DNA of 64,000 nt from Gymnorhina tibicen (GCA_013399875.1 VXAZ01006886.1:1810107-1874106), one strand, 5' to 3'; positions 12,641 to 26,648 are shown, counted from the first letter of the stretch. Translations and numbers: made by a program. Notes: generated by a model from the letters alone, not told the origin.

Positions 12641-15600
12641 AAGTCACATAATGCAGAGCAAGAAAATACAATCTATTAAGGACTGTAATTTTTTTTGCCT
12701 TTATGCTAATGGTCTTTGCATTCATTTTTGTATCTAAATGCCACCTTTTTCTCTAAACTCCTCACAAAGTAAATTTTTGGTGATTTTTTTTCTCCTAACT
12801 CATTGTAAGAGAAGGAAATCTGTAGAATGGCTTGTAAAAAATCAGTCAGTTCAGAGGTGGTTCTCTGTGTAAGGGCAGCTTGGCTGAAGGGACAGCATGC
12901 AAGGCATGCTTGCATGAGAAGCTGACAAATGGGAAGATGAGGCTGGGAGCTGTGCCCTTAAAAGCATCCTAGGAGAGATGCACATGTTCAAGGGAGTGCT
13001 CTGGGAGCTCTGAGACTGTACTGCTTCATTTATCCTTGGAAATTAAAATGGAGAAGAAGATGCTGTGAGCAGCTCAATATGATCACCATTTGTGACATGC
13101 TGCAGGACTTAAAATTGCTTGTGGCTGTGGCCTTAACTGCTAATGAGTGAATGCTTCCCTTGGTTACACCTGTGCTGCTCCACTGACTCTATGGATCTGT
13201 TACGGCAAATGGGAGTGAAACTGGAATAAACCACTTAAAATGCTGGGCTGTAACTGAAATGCTGATCACAACAGTAAGAATTTTTTGAGAAGAAATTGTA
13301 AGAAACAGGCACCTATGTTTTGTTTGTATTACTCATTTACAGTCTACTTCTCTTCCTTCTGTGAATAAACTGTAAAATGATCCAACACAGGCTGGATCGT
13401 GAAAAAAAAAAAAAAAGTGTGAACTAAACATAACGAGTTTTGTTCCTTTCTCAGAAGATTCAAATGAGAAGGTGCAAGGGCTGCTCTGCTACCTACACGT
13501 ATTTTTGGACACACATAGGGATTCTGTGTAGATGAACCTCACTGATATCCAAATTGGCTCAGAAGCTGACATTATGGGATTTGAAATATTTGAAGCTGAG
13601 GCTAGGACAGTTTCCTCCATTAATGTGGCTTCATGAGTTAAAGCTCTGCAGTGTCCTGCGTATTCTTATTTACTCTTGAGAAGCCCTTGTTAAAATTCTT
13701 GCTGGTTTTGACAATAAGAGAGAAGCCCGCCAGTGAATGGCATCTTTTAAATAAACCAGTTCTGCTTACATCACGTAATAACAACTTTGTCTGACATGGA
13801 CTAGTTTTCCATCTTCTGTGTATTGTCTGTGTATTTTGTTTCGCTTAAGAGTCATTCCCCTCACTTGAGCTCAGAGACATTTGCAAACCTGCCTGAACCA
13901 GCTCCAATGAATTCTCTAAGCATAAGCATTGCAGTACCTTAGCTATGTGACTGATGAGCTATCAGCTCCTTCAGAGGAATAATACTCAGCCACTGGCACT
14001 GCTAAATTAGGGCAGACATGGAAGAAGAACCTCTTTTAATTGTGGTATCATAAGAATTCACAAAATTACCTACATACAGTGGTGAGTACACACATGTGGG
14101 ACAGGACAGCTTGAGATACTGATAATATTCCACACAGATTACACAGCTGAATTTACCCCATTTTAGAAGTAGCTGAAGTTGTTTGGTGTCTACTTGTTGG
14201 TCTCTGCAGCATGGATAAGAAGGTTTCCAGTGCTGAACAGCCAAAAATTTGGATCATTCATTAGTTGTAGCCACTGTGGTAACAGTAAGATTGTTGTAAC
14301 AAGTTAATAAGAAATAAGGTGGTAATGAAACTGTCATATTTAATTGGATATGAATTAGTATGGCAGATAAAAAGCTATTCCCAGCCCTGGAAGCAGCCAT
14401 TCCAGAGCTGGACTGAAGCAGTACACAGGAGCTGCTGTTGCCTTTGCTCCTCTACTGATAAAAGAGGGACTTGGACTCCAACACCTCAAGTCTGGCACTT
14501 TTCAAAAGAATGAACAAAACAAACTTGGCCCAAAGAATGTGGCAAATTGAAAGGAGTTTGGTGTATGGCACATTTTATGCATTTAGTGTTGTGGTTGGTA
14601 AGAGAGCTAGCTACCTGCTGGGTTAATGCACAGTGAAACCTCTCCTGGATTACTGCTCCGTCCATTTGGCCTGCTCTATCTCCTTATCACATGATTCCCT
14701 ATTGGACCGAGGATATTTTCTGTTCAATCTTAGCTTTGAAATGATGAATCAAGGTTGATTACGGTTAAATATGTCCTGATTAGATCAAATGGTTTGATGG
14801 GCAGAGCAATTGCTTGATGGCTGTATTATTTATAGAGTAGAGCACTCCTGTTGGTGACACCCCGGCTGTTTCCATCTGGGATGGGTGCCAAGGGGGCCCA
14901 TTTTCCCTGGGCAGCACAAAGCTCAGCTGCCCGAGGTTATGGACTCTCATCGACCCTGGGCATTGCAACCACGGTTACATTTTCTGTGCTACTCCTTGGA
15001 TAATGCTGCAGGAGCTGAACCCCCTTCTGAGAAAGAGTGTGTGGAAAAATGAGTTACTCTGGAACGGCATTTCTGAACCCTGTGTGTGCGAATTTTGATA
15101 AAGAAGCAATTTCCTGGCCCTTTGTGCTTCACCAATTTTGCAGCTCTAGCCCAGTGAGCTCAGCATAGGAAAGTTTTAACCAGGTGTCTCTGTGACAGGC
15201 AGATTGTTTTCAGAATGTCTGGAACTTTAGTTCAATATGGAGATCTGCAGAGAAAGGAGTAACACTGCTGTTTTACTGTTGATCATGAAATAAGTTCGAC
15301 AAAGATGAATCACTAAATTGATGTTGCCTTGAAAATGCTCTGATATTTTCTTTACAAAGTTCCTGTTGGGTAGAAGTTTATTACGTCTTAATTGAATTTC
15401 ATTTTATAGTGAGAACATCTTGAATGCATGTTAATTGTGCTATATCAAATGAGCCATGGATTTCTGTAAATGTGTTAAAATAAAAATATACTCAAGAAAT
15501 AAAATGCCGTATGTCCCTCTCCCTCTGTCATAATGCCTAAAATTCCCTAATATTTTATCATTGTGTCAGCACAATTTTCCAAACTTACTATAGATAACAC

Positions 15601-17279
15601 TGGTTATGAAAAGCAGCTTTTTCCAGTACCTTTTCCCAAGTACCTGGGGTGGTAGTTAATTTGAATTTTAGCACGTGAGAGAGAACTAAGAAGTATTACC
15701 AATGCTTATACAGTTTCCCAATTAAATATTAAATTCATCTGGTGATTACTGCATGGTTTAATTCGATTGCTTCTGGTATTTGGACTAAAATATTAAGTGA
15801 TCTCACCTGGAAACAACAGCAGACATGCAGTTGAGATGAGCACCAGCCTACAAGAGACAGAGGGGCAGATGAGCTGCTTGTGAAGAGGGATTGTGAAGGA
15901 GAACTACCAGGACAGTCTGCAAAATATTACCAAAATCTTGCCATGTGCCTTGTCATCTCACCAGGGTGAAATATTTCAATTCCCTTCTCTAGGACGTTTG
16001 TTGTAACTGAACAAGGAAAAAGCGAGATCAGGTCTCTGGCTCCTAGCTGATAACTTGAGGACAGTTAAGGCAAGGATGGAACTGGAATCAAGAACATTGT
16101 CAGTAACAATTTCAGGATGTTTTTACACCTTTACCTCTCTGGTTGCTGGAAGTCCCGTGAGGGTATATCTACACATGACAAAGAGCCAGCTGAGCTCTCT
16201 TTAAACAAGATGATTTCAGGAAAGGGAATGGTGTAATTTTTTTATTGCATCATTATATGACTTTTATAATGTATTGTGAAATGTAAGTAACTTCAAAGAG
16301 GTTGTTGGTAGAATAATCATGTTTTTCTACAGCTCTTTCATAGAAGTATTAACACATACATGCACATGACTAAATTGTTTATTTATTTTAACAATACCAG
16401 AGTCCTCAACACAAAACCAGTGTTTTACAACTTCTTTCTATATGCATATAGTCATATGTCTTCAAGTCTCCTTTTGTCTTTTCAAGGTATTTTCTTGTTT
16501 CACCTGTCTTTCTAATTCTCTTTAGCTGGCAAGTGTGTTTCTGAACAATGGTGTTGTCCGTATTCTAGGATCTTATGAACTGTTCCAAAATTAATGTGGA
16601 TTAGATTATATGTAAGAAACTAATGAGGAATATCCCTTTGGACAAAAATCAGTAGTCACTATTTGGATTATGTATCAAATTCTCATTTTAGGTTTTTTTT
16701 AAATGCAGAAAAATAGAAAATATGTGCTACCTGTAGAGATTTTTGTATATCATGTTTTTAGTGCTAATTCGATTATTTTCGTGACATTCATCTTTCACTT
16801 CAATGTTAATGAGATGGCTGGCAAGAGGGCCTCTAATGATCCAGACTGCTTTTTCACTGCCTGTTGAGAGGAGTCCTCCTCCCATGGGACAGGCACTGTT
16901 TGGTTGATTGCTTGGCTATTTGCATAATTATTCACTCAAAAAATAGTGTATGTGTGGATTTCAACAGCAGAGTAGTAGGTAACATTAATCAACTTCTTTG
17001 ATTAATGTATTATTATTTACTTATTTGAAGTATTAAATTTTAACTACTTAAATACAGAAATGAAAGTATGAAGAGTGTTATAAGTAGTGAAATTATGATA
17101 AACAAACAGGTCTACTCTTCAGGTAAATTCTGCTTTCTCTTGCTGTGATGAGGCCTTTGGATTTAACCAAAATTACCATTTTGCCTGACAAAGCCTTTTT
17201 TTTCTTCTTCCATTTTTATAGTAAAGGAGTGTTTTTCATTAATTAGTTTCCTGCTATCATTACTATTATTTAAAAGATT
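12641..17279. other. Non-coding DNA between repeats
   Basis: No exon recognised. It contains a 15-nt A tract at 13402-13416, which follows a small GATCCA/TGGATC inverted repeat. A POU octamer ATTTGCAT at 16918-16925 is followed by AATTATTC. The GC-richer stretch at about 14840-14960 shows no family resemblance. Confidence 0.55.
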
Positions 17280-17294
17280 AAAAAAAAAAAAAAA
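17280..17294 (+). repeat. A15 homopolymer
   Basis: Fifteen consecutive As directly upstream of the CR1 tail and LTR fragment. Bird CR1 elements end in short octamer-type repeats rather than poly(A), so this tract is not an obvious CR1 tail. It may be independent slippage, or the tail of a retrotransposed RNA too decayed to identify. Confidence 0.8.
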
Positions 17295-17317
17295 GAAGAC
17301 TGTGGCACATTTACAGA

Positions 17318-17372
17318 ACAGGCTGGATTAGATGACCTGTAAGGGTCCCTTCTAATCCCAGCTCTTTTATGA
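17318..17372 (+). mobile_element. CR1 LINE 3'-end fragment
   Basis: The stretch containing GGCTGGATTAGATGACCTGT and GGGTCCCTTCTAATCCCAGC matches the extreme 3' end of CR1 LINEs. There a 'TGGACTAGATGACCT...GGTCCCTTCCAACCC' type sequence precedes the octamer tail. Here the tail is represented by CTCTTTTATGACC. Only about 55 bp survive. The fragment abuts the antisense LTR piece that begins at about 17373. Confidence 0.75.
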
Positions 17373-17675
17373 CCTTGGGGAAGTTGAATGTAACTTATTC
17401 CCTGCTCACTTTCCCCAAGGCTCAATTTCTCCTCCTTTCCAGATTCCTGTACATTTGTCCCCTTCACCCCTGCCTGAAACAGCACATGGGGATGGGGAAT
17501 GGGGACTGTGGCCAGCCCAGAACACCTCATCCTCACACCTCTGCCCTAAGCCAGCATGGGGCCTCTCCACAGACTGCCCTTCTTCAGGATAAACCTGCTC
17601 CATCGGGGCATCTCCCCGGCCACAGCTCCTGCAGGGAACATACCCTGCTCTGGTGGGCCCTTATAGTTCCCTCAG
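17373..17675 (-). mobile_element. Truncated avian ERVL-like LTR fragment, antisense
   Basis: Read on the minus strand, this is the same LTR family as the better copy at 46733-47174. Shared landmarks are the CTTGGGGAA...TTATT block at 17374-17399, the GGGGAATGGGG block near 17491-17503 and a string of 'CTGCTCC...GGGG' units typical of the family's U3. The U5 end is missing at the junction with the CR1 tail. The polyadenylation signal is mutated: CTTATT at 17394-17399 reads AATAAG on the element's strand. The right-hand limit is uncertain, because resemblance fades after about 17675. The 154-codon open frame over this piece (17369-17833, + strand) is antisense to the LTR and is not a gene. Confidence 0.7.
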
Positions 17676-19600
17676 AAGGAATGGTGAGGTCAGCCAGCTC
17701 CTTAAACAGGCTGTGCTCTAACAGGATCCATAGTGTTTCCCTGTGGAACACCAACTTCCCTAGTTTGGAGGAGAAGCTTTTGAAGTGTTGGAGTGCAAGG
17801 CAAGCACCCAACATAGGTGGTTCAGGCTCTTAAATACCAGGGGTGATGTTTTAAGATTAATTTGAGCCCACATTCTAAGAAGAATAAAGCACGATAAATC
17901 ATGGATGCATATCCTGTCAGTCTGAGCAGAGGGTGTCATATACTTGAAAAACCTCAGCTCAGCATATACAACACACTTATCCTGGATTTCTCGTTTCAAT
18001 TCAGTGTTCTCAGGATACTACAGGTAAGGAAAAAGATTTCTCTTAGCCTCTAGCAAAGCATAATTTAGTGTATAGCGAGTTAATTGTACTCATCTTTACA
18101 GCATACTAGAAATCAGAGCTCTCAAAAAATTTTGAGAGAATATTGGTAGGAATATCAGTGCTTAGATATTAAAAAGAAGATCAACAAATTCCTTCAGGTT
18201 ATTTTCAGCACTTTTTTAAGGAAAAATGAAATAATACAAAGCAGATTCCTGTATATGGTTAAGCTGGAAACCATTTTAGCATGTGATGGCCCTCCTTGGA
18301 TGTTAATCATCTTTGTCTTTAATGCAATTAGTCACAGTCGTGGTTTGTTAGAAGTAGTAGGATGGACCACTTTGGTGGAATCCATAATTCTACCTTTTTC
18401 TAAGAAAAATGTAGAGCAAACGTTTCAATATGGCCAAAAATCCCAAACGGATAAACTTCAGGAGGGAGAATTGTGAATTGGTCAGGATGCTTAGGGAGAA
18501 AGAGCAGAACTGTAGCTGTTATTTAAATTTAAGATGGAAAGCTGAATGGAGCAATGCTGTATTTAGAGACATCATTGAAGTTTGTGGCAACATGGCCAAA
18601 GGAATATGTGAGGGATTCTGTGGAACAAGTGAAAGCACTGAGAAGCACAACTACTGTACTCTGTTTTTTCATGCAGTCACTGCATGAAGTATTTCAGTTT
18701 CTTTGGCGTTTTTGCTCATGCTGACAGGAGGGGTTGGATATTTATGCGAGGGAGACGGCTGATTAGGGCTGTGGAAGGGAGCGTGTGTTTTGTCAGGGTA
18801 TTAAGGCAGCTCAAGGTCTCTTGTCACAAGTGTTTATGGTGATGAGACAAATACAGAGCAATTACCAGTTACTGGGTAATAATTTGGCAACATTTTCAAA
18901 GTGGTAAACAGAAGTGACTGGAGTAATATATGAGTTGGGGCATCATCCCAAAAACCTATCAACACTAATTACAGATTTGGTGCACCAGGTGATCGTTCAG
19001 CAAACATTTGCAACTCTTATGCTTTTTTTGTTTGTTTACTTCCATGAGATGCAGTCCTCAGCGTGGGACCATAGCTCTTCCCTGCCAGTCTCCCACACTG
19101 TGCTTTCCCTGCTTCCTTTTGCACATGGATTTGTCATGGAAAGACAAGATATTTGAGAATTATCTGGGCTGGAGAATAGTTGCACCTCATGGACTATCTT
19201 TCAAGGGTGAAAATTATACTGTTGATAATTGATATACATGTTAATGTTTCTAATAAGGATAATATGGAATATATTTAATTGGGAATTGTGCTTGGGACAC
19301 TTGAGATCTGTTCTCAGCACTCCCAGACTTTCTGTGTCAATATTCATTAGTGTGTTCGTGGTTACAGCTCCTGCTTTTAAAGAGAAAGGATATTTCTGTG
19401 TGAGGGTAGCAAATGTACCTGTGACTGAATGCAGATACCTCATCAATAAGGTGCATGTAAGTATCTAGAATAGATGTGAAATTGTCAGACAATATAGGCC
19501 AGAGTAGTGCTTAGGGACAGCTTTATTTGTAAAATCAAAATCCAGTTCATAGATACACTGACAGGCATACATCTTTAATGAATCACTGGGGGAGGGAAGC
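17676..19600. other. Non-coding DNA; first part of unknown origin
   Basis: From 17676 to about 17860 the sequence stays GC-richer and might be a further, diverged part of the LTR element, but I cannot match it. After that it is AT-rich with only short open frames and no recognised feature. Confidence 0.5.
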
Positions 19601-19725
19601 AAAAATCCAAAACCCCAAACCTTAAAAAACCAAACAAATACCCACACACAGAATCCTAAAAAGACAAAAGAAAAACCAAGCCCTTACAAAAAGCCAACAA
19701 ACCAACAAAAAACCAACAGAGCACT
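19601..19725 (+). repeat. A/C-rich low-complexity block
   Basis: About 125 bp composed almost entirely of A and C on the + strand, with recurring CCAAA, AAACC and CCAACAAA strings and very few G or T. The opposite strand is T/G-rich and yields an aromatic- and valine-rich open frame that should be ignored. It is not a regular tandem repeat. Confidence 0.75.
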
Positions 19726-22700
19726 AAGATATTGAATACGGCAGTTCTTACATTAAACTTTTAAAGCAAAAATTTTTCCAGCAGACTGAACAACCTCATT
19801 TTCAGCTTGTTGCTCCCATCTTCTCCCATGCAGGAAAACTCTGTGTGCACAGGTGAGCTTGAGCACAGCAGCTGCTGCACTGAAATTAGTGAGGCTTTGC
19901 ATCTGCTTATCTGCACAGGCTGCAGCTAAGCTGAAATGGGGATACATTTAACAAAATTTTTGATTGTTTCTTTTCTCCTGGTTTCCTGGCATCTTTAAAC
20001 ACTTTTTCATGGCATTCACTCCCTTGTGAAAACAGGGAGTATAGTGGCAATATTGTAACTACTTCAGATTTATATTCTTATATGCATTTTTAACACAGGG
20101 ATAATATGAGAGGAGCTTTCAAAGGGTGGAAGACTTGTACTATGAGTTGGAGCTTTCTTTTTGAGGAGATTTATTTTCAAAAATATTTCTGTTTAATGAC
20201 TGTGTTACTGTACTGTGTGTACTGATTTCTGAAGGGGAGTTTAATGTTCTTGTACTTTGGTAGGTTTTTCGTTAAATTATAGATGGAATGATGCTGGTGG
20301 GAATGCTACTGCTTGAAGGAGATAAAGCACTACTCTGGCATGTTTCACATCAAGTCTCACATGAAACCAGCCTGGTGGTCTGAGCTGTGGCTGGTGACAG
20401 TCCTTCAGGATGGTACTTACCTCCTTTTGTGGTGCAAGGCCAGCCCTCCCCTCTAACAAATGCCACAGACACTTGTTTCTAGGTTGTCCTCTCCCTCTAT
20501 GGCATTTCTACATCACCGGAACAGGCTCTGTAAGAACACAGTCTAAGTGACCTTCTGTGATGTGATTTGCACAGTCTCATTAACTTTCTTATCAAGCCTA
20601 GTCCTGAACACTGAAGTCTGCAGCACTTGTCTGCACGCTTTGCCAAGGGAGCTGACACTGCATAGAAACATTATAGCTTCAAGTGCCAGTGGATGGCTTA
20701 CTGTTAAATCTGTTAGGAACGCTTGCATGAGCCTTGCTGAAGCTGGAAAAAAACCCATAACTTGTAACATGCTGTCATAAATCCATAATTTTTTCATTTG
20801 TAAAATAGGTTGTTTTTTTAGGGTAAAAGCCTATTAGCTGGACAGCCCCTGGACACTTCTGCAGGCAGTGTGTATGGCTGACTCCCTGGGGCTTTGACAC
20901 TTATTCAACAAGGCGTCAAGAATTTCAATTTATGTTAAACAGTTTAAAGAATTCTTTCCTTGAAACTGAAATAAGAGCCAGCATAGGATAGTAGACCAAG
21001 CAGTTGCCTCCTCAGGGTAGCTAAGGATGTTAAAGCATTTGACCTTAACTTCACATTGCAAACTGCTGGTGTTGTTTCACCACAGTTTTTGCAGGCAGTC
21101 TGTATTTATCCTGCCTTCTGGGAGAAGTGGAGTTGTGATAGGAAAGGTTTTTTTGTGTTAATTTTGACATTATCAAACAAGTTTCAATCTAAACAGTTAA
21201 AGCTGGCTGGTTGTTTAAAACCCAAACACACTACTGAGTATTCCAATCAATGACGCAGTCATTTTCTGTGAATGGGGAAGACTTGCACTTTTAGACCTAC
21301 GGTAACCCATTAAGTGGTGGTAAGATCTACTGAGGAAAAAAAGATTTGCCCAGTTAGCCTTGGTCCTTGTGGTTATTCTGGCACATGTTTAGATCACTGG
21401 GTTCATTACATGTGTAAAAGGCAGCAGCCCTGTAAGTGCCTGAGCTCTCTGCTAATGAGTAGTACAAAACATGTTTCTGCCTGTGGTTTTTTTTTTCTTT
21501 ATTTTCTTGTGACTGCAGGAAATACAGTGTGTTTCCATAGGTAAGTATTGCTTTGGACAAGTCTACCTCTTTTTGTTAATAATCCCACCTATGTCCCGAT
21601 TCTGACTGAAGTTCATCCTCTAGGCTCGAGTTGTTTAACAGACTCTTCTGGCTTTTACCTCTGGGTGACCAGAATAGTTGGATATTACCAAATACGGATA
21701 ATAAGTGGAGGTTGGCAGGATCTGTAGAAGAAATTCTGCTCTACATTAACTCTAAATGTGCTTCTGAGGGCAGAAGAAAATCAGTGGTAGAGAGTTCCAC
21801 AGCCAAGGTTGTGGCCATAAACTACTTCAGAATTATCAGCTCTAGAGGGTTTTTTTTACAGTGAATAGAGGACTTCTGAAGGCTGGGATGGGAGTTTAAA
21901 TATCTTCCAAGAAGGAGTGACAAAGAAAGTAAAAGCTGCTTGGTTTTAAAGAAAGAAGTGAAAATGTAAGAGGAGGAAGTGCAGCATCCAAAGGAACACA
22001 GGAGTCTTCTAGGGCCCATTTAAACAGAAATTCAGAAGTTTTCTTTTGATACACCTTGGTGGTTTTGTTATACCTGCACTGTAATTCACAGTCATCCCAC
22101 ACACAGCCCAGTGTTGCTGTGCTAATTGAAGATTTAGTCATCCAGGAAGATTAGCCCAGTGTACTCCTTGAAAATTGCATATCATGTCGTTAAACTAAAG
22201 TTAATGCTGGACAGTTTGTCGCAGAAAGTTAATAATTTTGTCCTCCAGATCCTTGGAGAGCCATGAGAAAAATTATACTCCTTTAACTGTTTTTCAGAAT
22301 GTAGTTTGCATTTTATTTTTCTGGTGCTAGTAAGTGTGCATTTAATCCTCATGGTGATGTCTTTTTGATTCTGTTACTCCGTGACCATCACAAAATATGC
22401 AGCAGCAAAATGCATCAAGAAACAAAGTGCTACATTTACCAAGAGCTGCATATTATATTAGCCAAACTCTGCTATTAACATTTCATGAGCAGAGATTAAT
22501 AAAACATTACACAATTAAATATTTCATATTATCAATTGCTCCTGATTAGCAAGCTCATGAACAGTGTGGAAAAATATGATAGGTTGAACACTCTTCTGTA
22601 TTATATGTGATGCTGGAAGGGCAAACCTATTACTTTAGTAAGTCATGGTTGATTTGGTGCAAATCACACATTCATTTAGCAAGTTTATTCTTTTAACCAA

Positions 22701-25700
22701 ACTAATCATAAATAATTGTTATGTCACTACTTGTCAGTAATTAGTTTATACTTTAACTGGTGTGCAAAAAGTTTAATTTTTCAATAGGTTTATTCCTGCA
22801 TTATTTATTTGGATAACTTTGATTAAATAATTCTCAAATTGACCTGGAGGGGATTTGTCAGCAGGAAGACAGTATTTATTGCATGTGCAAAGATTTTATT
22901 AATGTATTCTGGCTTCAGAAGAGCTGTTTCATAAGATGCCTATCTTTAGAAAGTATTTATGTGACAATTACACAGTATTTATTTATGCCCTTATGCACCA
23001 AAATAAGCCAGTTTGTAAAAGTCTTGCTCAGGCTGCAGAGGAATAATTTGCAGGAGTGGATTGAGCAAAGACAATCTGACACCACTAATGTGACATCTGA
23101 AAGCTGTCTTGTTCCTCAGTGATGGAGATTTTTCTCCTCTCAGTATGTTTTTTCTCTTCTCTCCATTTTTAGAGGCTGTATTCTGGTACTGGGAGAAGCC
23201 TAGTAATAGAGAGTTATACTAATTAAAGAACATACTCCTCTAGACAACTTTCCCTTCCATTTTTAGCCCTGAAATAATAAATCTCCCTATTCAGAGTTCT
23301 CTCTTCTCTGCATGCTTTCAGTTTTCACCGCTTAAAAAGTGGGTATTTTCATGAGTCATGTATTAAAACTTACCTATTATGAATTGAAAGGGTTTTGGTC
23401 TTTCCTGCAGTGTTCAATGTAAAGAGAAAATCTACGTCCTCTCACAGCTTGGCTCAGTTGGGAATTCAGCCACTTTTCTGGGATTTTATATGGTCCCCTG
23501 TGGTATTTGATGATCATTCTTTAAATAGCAATGTATTCTGTCATCCTCTTCTGTTCCCTGAAGCTACTCTGTTTGTCCTGAAATGCTCTTCTATTTGTTG
23601 TGGAAATTCTCAGGTTTTCTGAGAAAGGGACTGGTTAAAAAATGTCTTTATAGAAATTATTCATCTGTTGACAATCCTTCAACAACACAGGGCACAGCAG
23701 CAGGGGGAGGGCTTAGGTGGAGGAACACATGTCAATGAAATTAAAGGTAACTCAGACTGTCCTTCCCTCTGCCACACTGTTCCTGTGATGGTGCAGTACT
23801 GATCCAGTTTGTGCCAAGTGCCCTCAAAAGCAGGCCTTGGAAATGTTTGAAATAAGGCTAACAAGCAAAAGATTAAATGTAATGGCATTCTTTTCTTTCT
23901 TCTAACTTTTTTTTTTAAATATAAATTCCTTTAAAACTTATAGGTGAAGAGCCATTTAGAATAAGTAGCAAGGCTTAATCAAGACCCAGGAAGTAATTTA
24001 ATTTTCTTTACAACATCTTCTAGCCAATTGATACAATGTTAAACTTCTATCACAATAATGATCATGATCCAAACGAGAAATTCAGTACAGACGTTAATTC
24101 CCCTTGTTTACTTAAAACTGTGAAAACAGCAGTTGATGGCGCTGTAAGAAAGAAAGTACCTGGAGGTAATTCTTTCAAAAGAATCATTCGGGAATATCTA
24201 AACTGAACTTGTTTGAAAGGGAGGATGAGCAAACATTTACATATGAAATGTAAATTTCATACACAGTAAGAGTGCCCACAGTTAGAGAGCTCATCTGCAT
24301 TTAGAAGATTACAAGAGAAGAGAAATCATTTCTTACATAAATGAACTATGTAAAGTAAGTGCAAACAAAGAGGGACAGAATTCACTGAACTCAGAAGTTA
24401 TGGAAAGGGAGAGGGAAAACTTATTGTTTTCAAGGCAAGTTACCATTAATATTTTGAGATTTTTTCTGGGAGAACACACTGACTAAGAAGTAAGAGTAAA
24501 TTTTTATAAAAGCATGGCACAGGGGACCTTGTCTTTACAGAGGCAGAGATCCCTTTTAGAGGTAAAACTGGAAAATCTCGGTCTTAATTGGTAAAGGTGG
24601 AATCCTGGCTGCATGAAAATCAGTAGTAAAAACTGTTAACTCTTTGAAAAGAAACAGGATTTTTCTCATTGTTACCTATTGGAGTAAGCACTGATCTAGG
24701 AACCAGAACATTCTGGATTCTGACTCGTAAGTCTATATGATAAGTACATTCTCAAGATCTTGCCCTCACTTTTAAACCTGCGTGGTGTTTCTCATGAACT
24801 GCAGAGAAAATTAAATAAAAGGTCCTATTCATATAAATGTTGTAATCTAGTTTATTAGGTTTGGTACTTGTGGTATGAACATTTTACAGTTGTCTGTGAC
24901 TAAATTCTGTCTCACTCCATGATGTAAGTGCCTTACGGAAGGACTTCTTCAATTTTTCAATTTCATTCTGCATATAGGACCATAAGTCTGATTTTCCTGG
25001 CAGTTCTGAAGTTGCTGGGAATGTTGATTGAATGATTTGGCTTATCCTGAGAATGGTATTCTCCTGCATGCATATCAGTGTTCATAGATAACTAGCCAAG
25101 CCCCATACAAAAGCGAGAAAGGTTATTAGGAAATGTTCAACCTTGAGGTGTCACAAGGGCACCGTTTGGTTCTGACTGTTTGGGGAACTCACGGACTGCC
25201 TATGATTTATTTGACACTTTATTTGGCTGAATGAAGCAGGAGGGGATTTGGTCTGCAGTGAGGTCCATTGCTGTGGATAGTGCCCGACCCTTTAGACTAC
25301 AGATTGATCCTCTCACTTTCAACTTGCCACCTACTTGTAATTAAGACAATCATCAGCAGCTTGATGCTTAAAACACTAACCAGGGATGTGTGAAGGAGAT
25401 AGACAGTCCATTCCCAGCCATCACACCTATTTCACCTTGCATGAAGCAGTCCAAGAGTCACTGCCTGAGAGTGAACAAGCATGAACAGGACTCTCCAAGC
25501 CAGTGGTTAGAGGATGGAGAAGTTCTGGTGCCAGAACAAAGGTCCTACAGAATTTTTTCCTCACAGGAGGAGCCCAGGAGGGTTTCCTAATCCAGGATTA
25601 TCTAATTTCTGCTTGAGAAATCAGCATGTGCCTGAGCACCATGTGTACAGAAAGGCTGATACGGCTGGACTGTGTTGCACCTACTAAGCAAACTCTACAA

Positions 25701-26648
25701 ACTTGGCCATTCACCTTGAACACAGGAAGGAAAAGAATCCATGTTTTTCACATGATTTAAAAAGTAAGAGAAGAGTCAGTGCACAGCATGTTAAATGACT
25801 TTCAATTAAAACTAATGGGTGATATAATTATAGAAATTCTCAGTTTATGTGTCACTGGGTACTGGCCATAGTAAAAACATCTAGGTTTGTGCACACACCT
25901 GAGACTCCTCATGTAAATACACATATACAAACATTTGTAGTTACACCTGTATTGTTTATGTATACATAAATACATAGATTTGAAGAAATCTGCAGAGACC
26001 ATTTGAATGAAAGTTTAGAAATTAACAAGGATTTGGGTCTAAAATAAAATTAGTGAAGCTTTAGATGATTTGGTTGTCTTGGGCTTCCAGTCTTAAGTAA
26101 GCAATTTGAATGACAAGGTAATACTGTGTAGATATTTCTTTCTCTGACTTCAGAAAAACACTTAAATATGAAAGTTCCATGAACTTCAGTGTGACTTATA
26201 TGCACTCAGACTTTTTATTCAGGATCATGCTTAAATATTTTCCCAGGGTTATCAAGCATTAACCATTTTCTGACACAGGCAGCCTGGTTTGGATTCATAC
26301 TGCTGACCTACAGACGAATGACACCATATCCAGTACAGCTGGAAAATATCTGCAAAAAATATTAATCATATAAATGATTCATGAATTTTTCTACAGTTCA
26401 TTGAATAATTTATTTTCATGACTGGTATTCAATAAACTCTACAGCCAGCCTTAAATCTGCTCTAATAAGTAGGCACCATCCATCACCTGTCAATGACCAA
26501 TGCAGCACCCCTGCCATCCAGGTCCCATAATTCTCCATTTTAAAGGGAAAAAATGCTAAGTCTGGTCACCTTTTCTTCAACCTTTAAAACCTCTTCTGAA
26601 GTTAAAAAATCAGATGCTTATGTTAACCCTTCTGACAAATTCTTCCAG
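19726..26648. other. AT-rich non-coding DNA
   Basis: No gene or repeat recognised. The part at 22381-22570 stands out for dense AT-rich homeodomain-like cores and is listed separately. Small open frames on both strands have no start context, splice context or domain resemblance that would support them. Confidence 0.55.
22381..22570. promoter_or_regulatory. Possible conserved AT-rich regulatory block
   Basis: The block is packed with TAAT/ATTA cores, TTAATAAA, ACAATTAAATATTT and ATCAATTG strings, with no simple-sequence structure. This texture is common in vertebrate conserved non-coding elements near developmental genes, where homeodomain factors bind. Composition is the only evidence here. 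Conservation cannot be judged from one sequence. Confidence 0.2.

Noticed and set aside
17369..17833. 154-codon + strand open frame
   Set aside because: It runs antisense through the LTR fragment and adjoining GC-rich sequence. No domain, and the LTR explains most of it.
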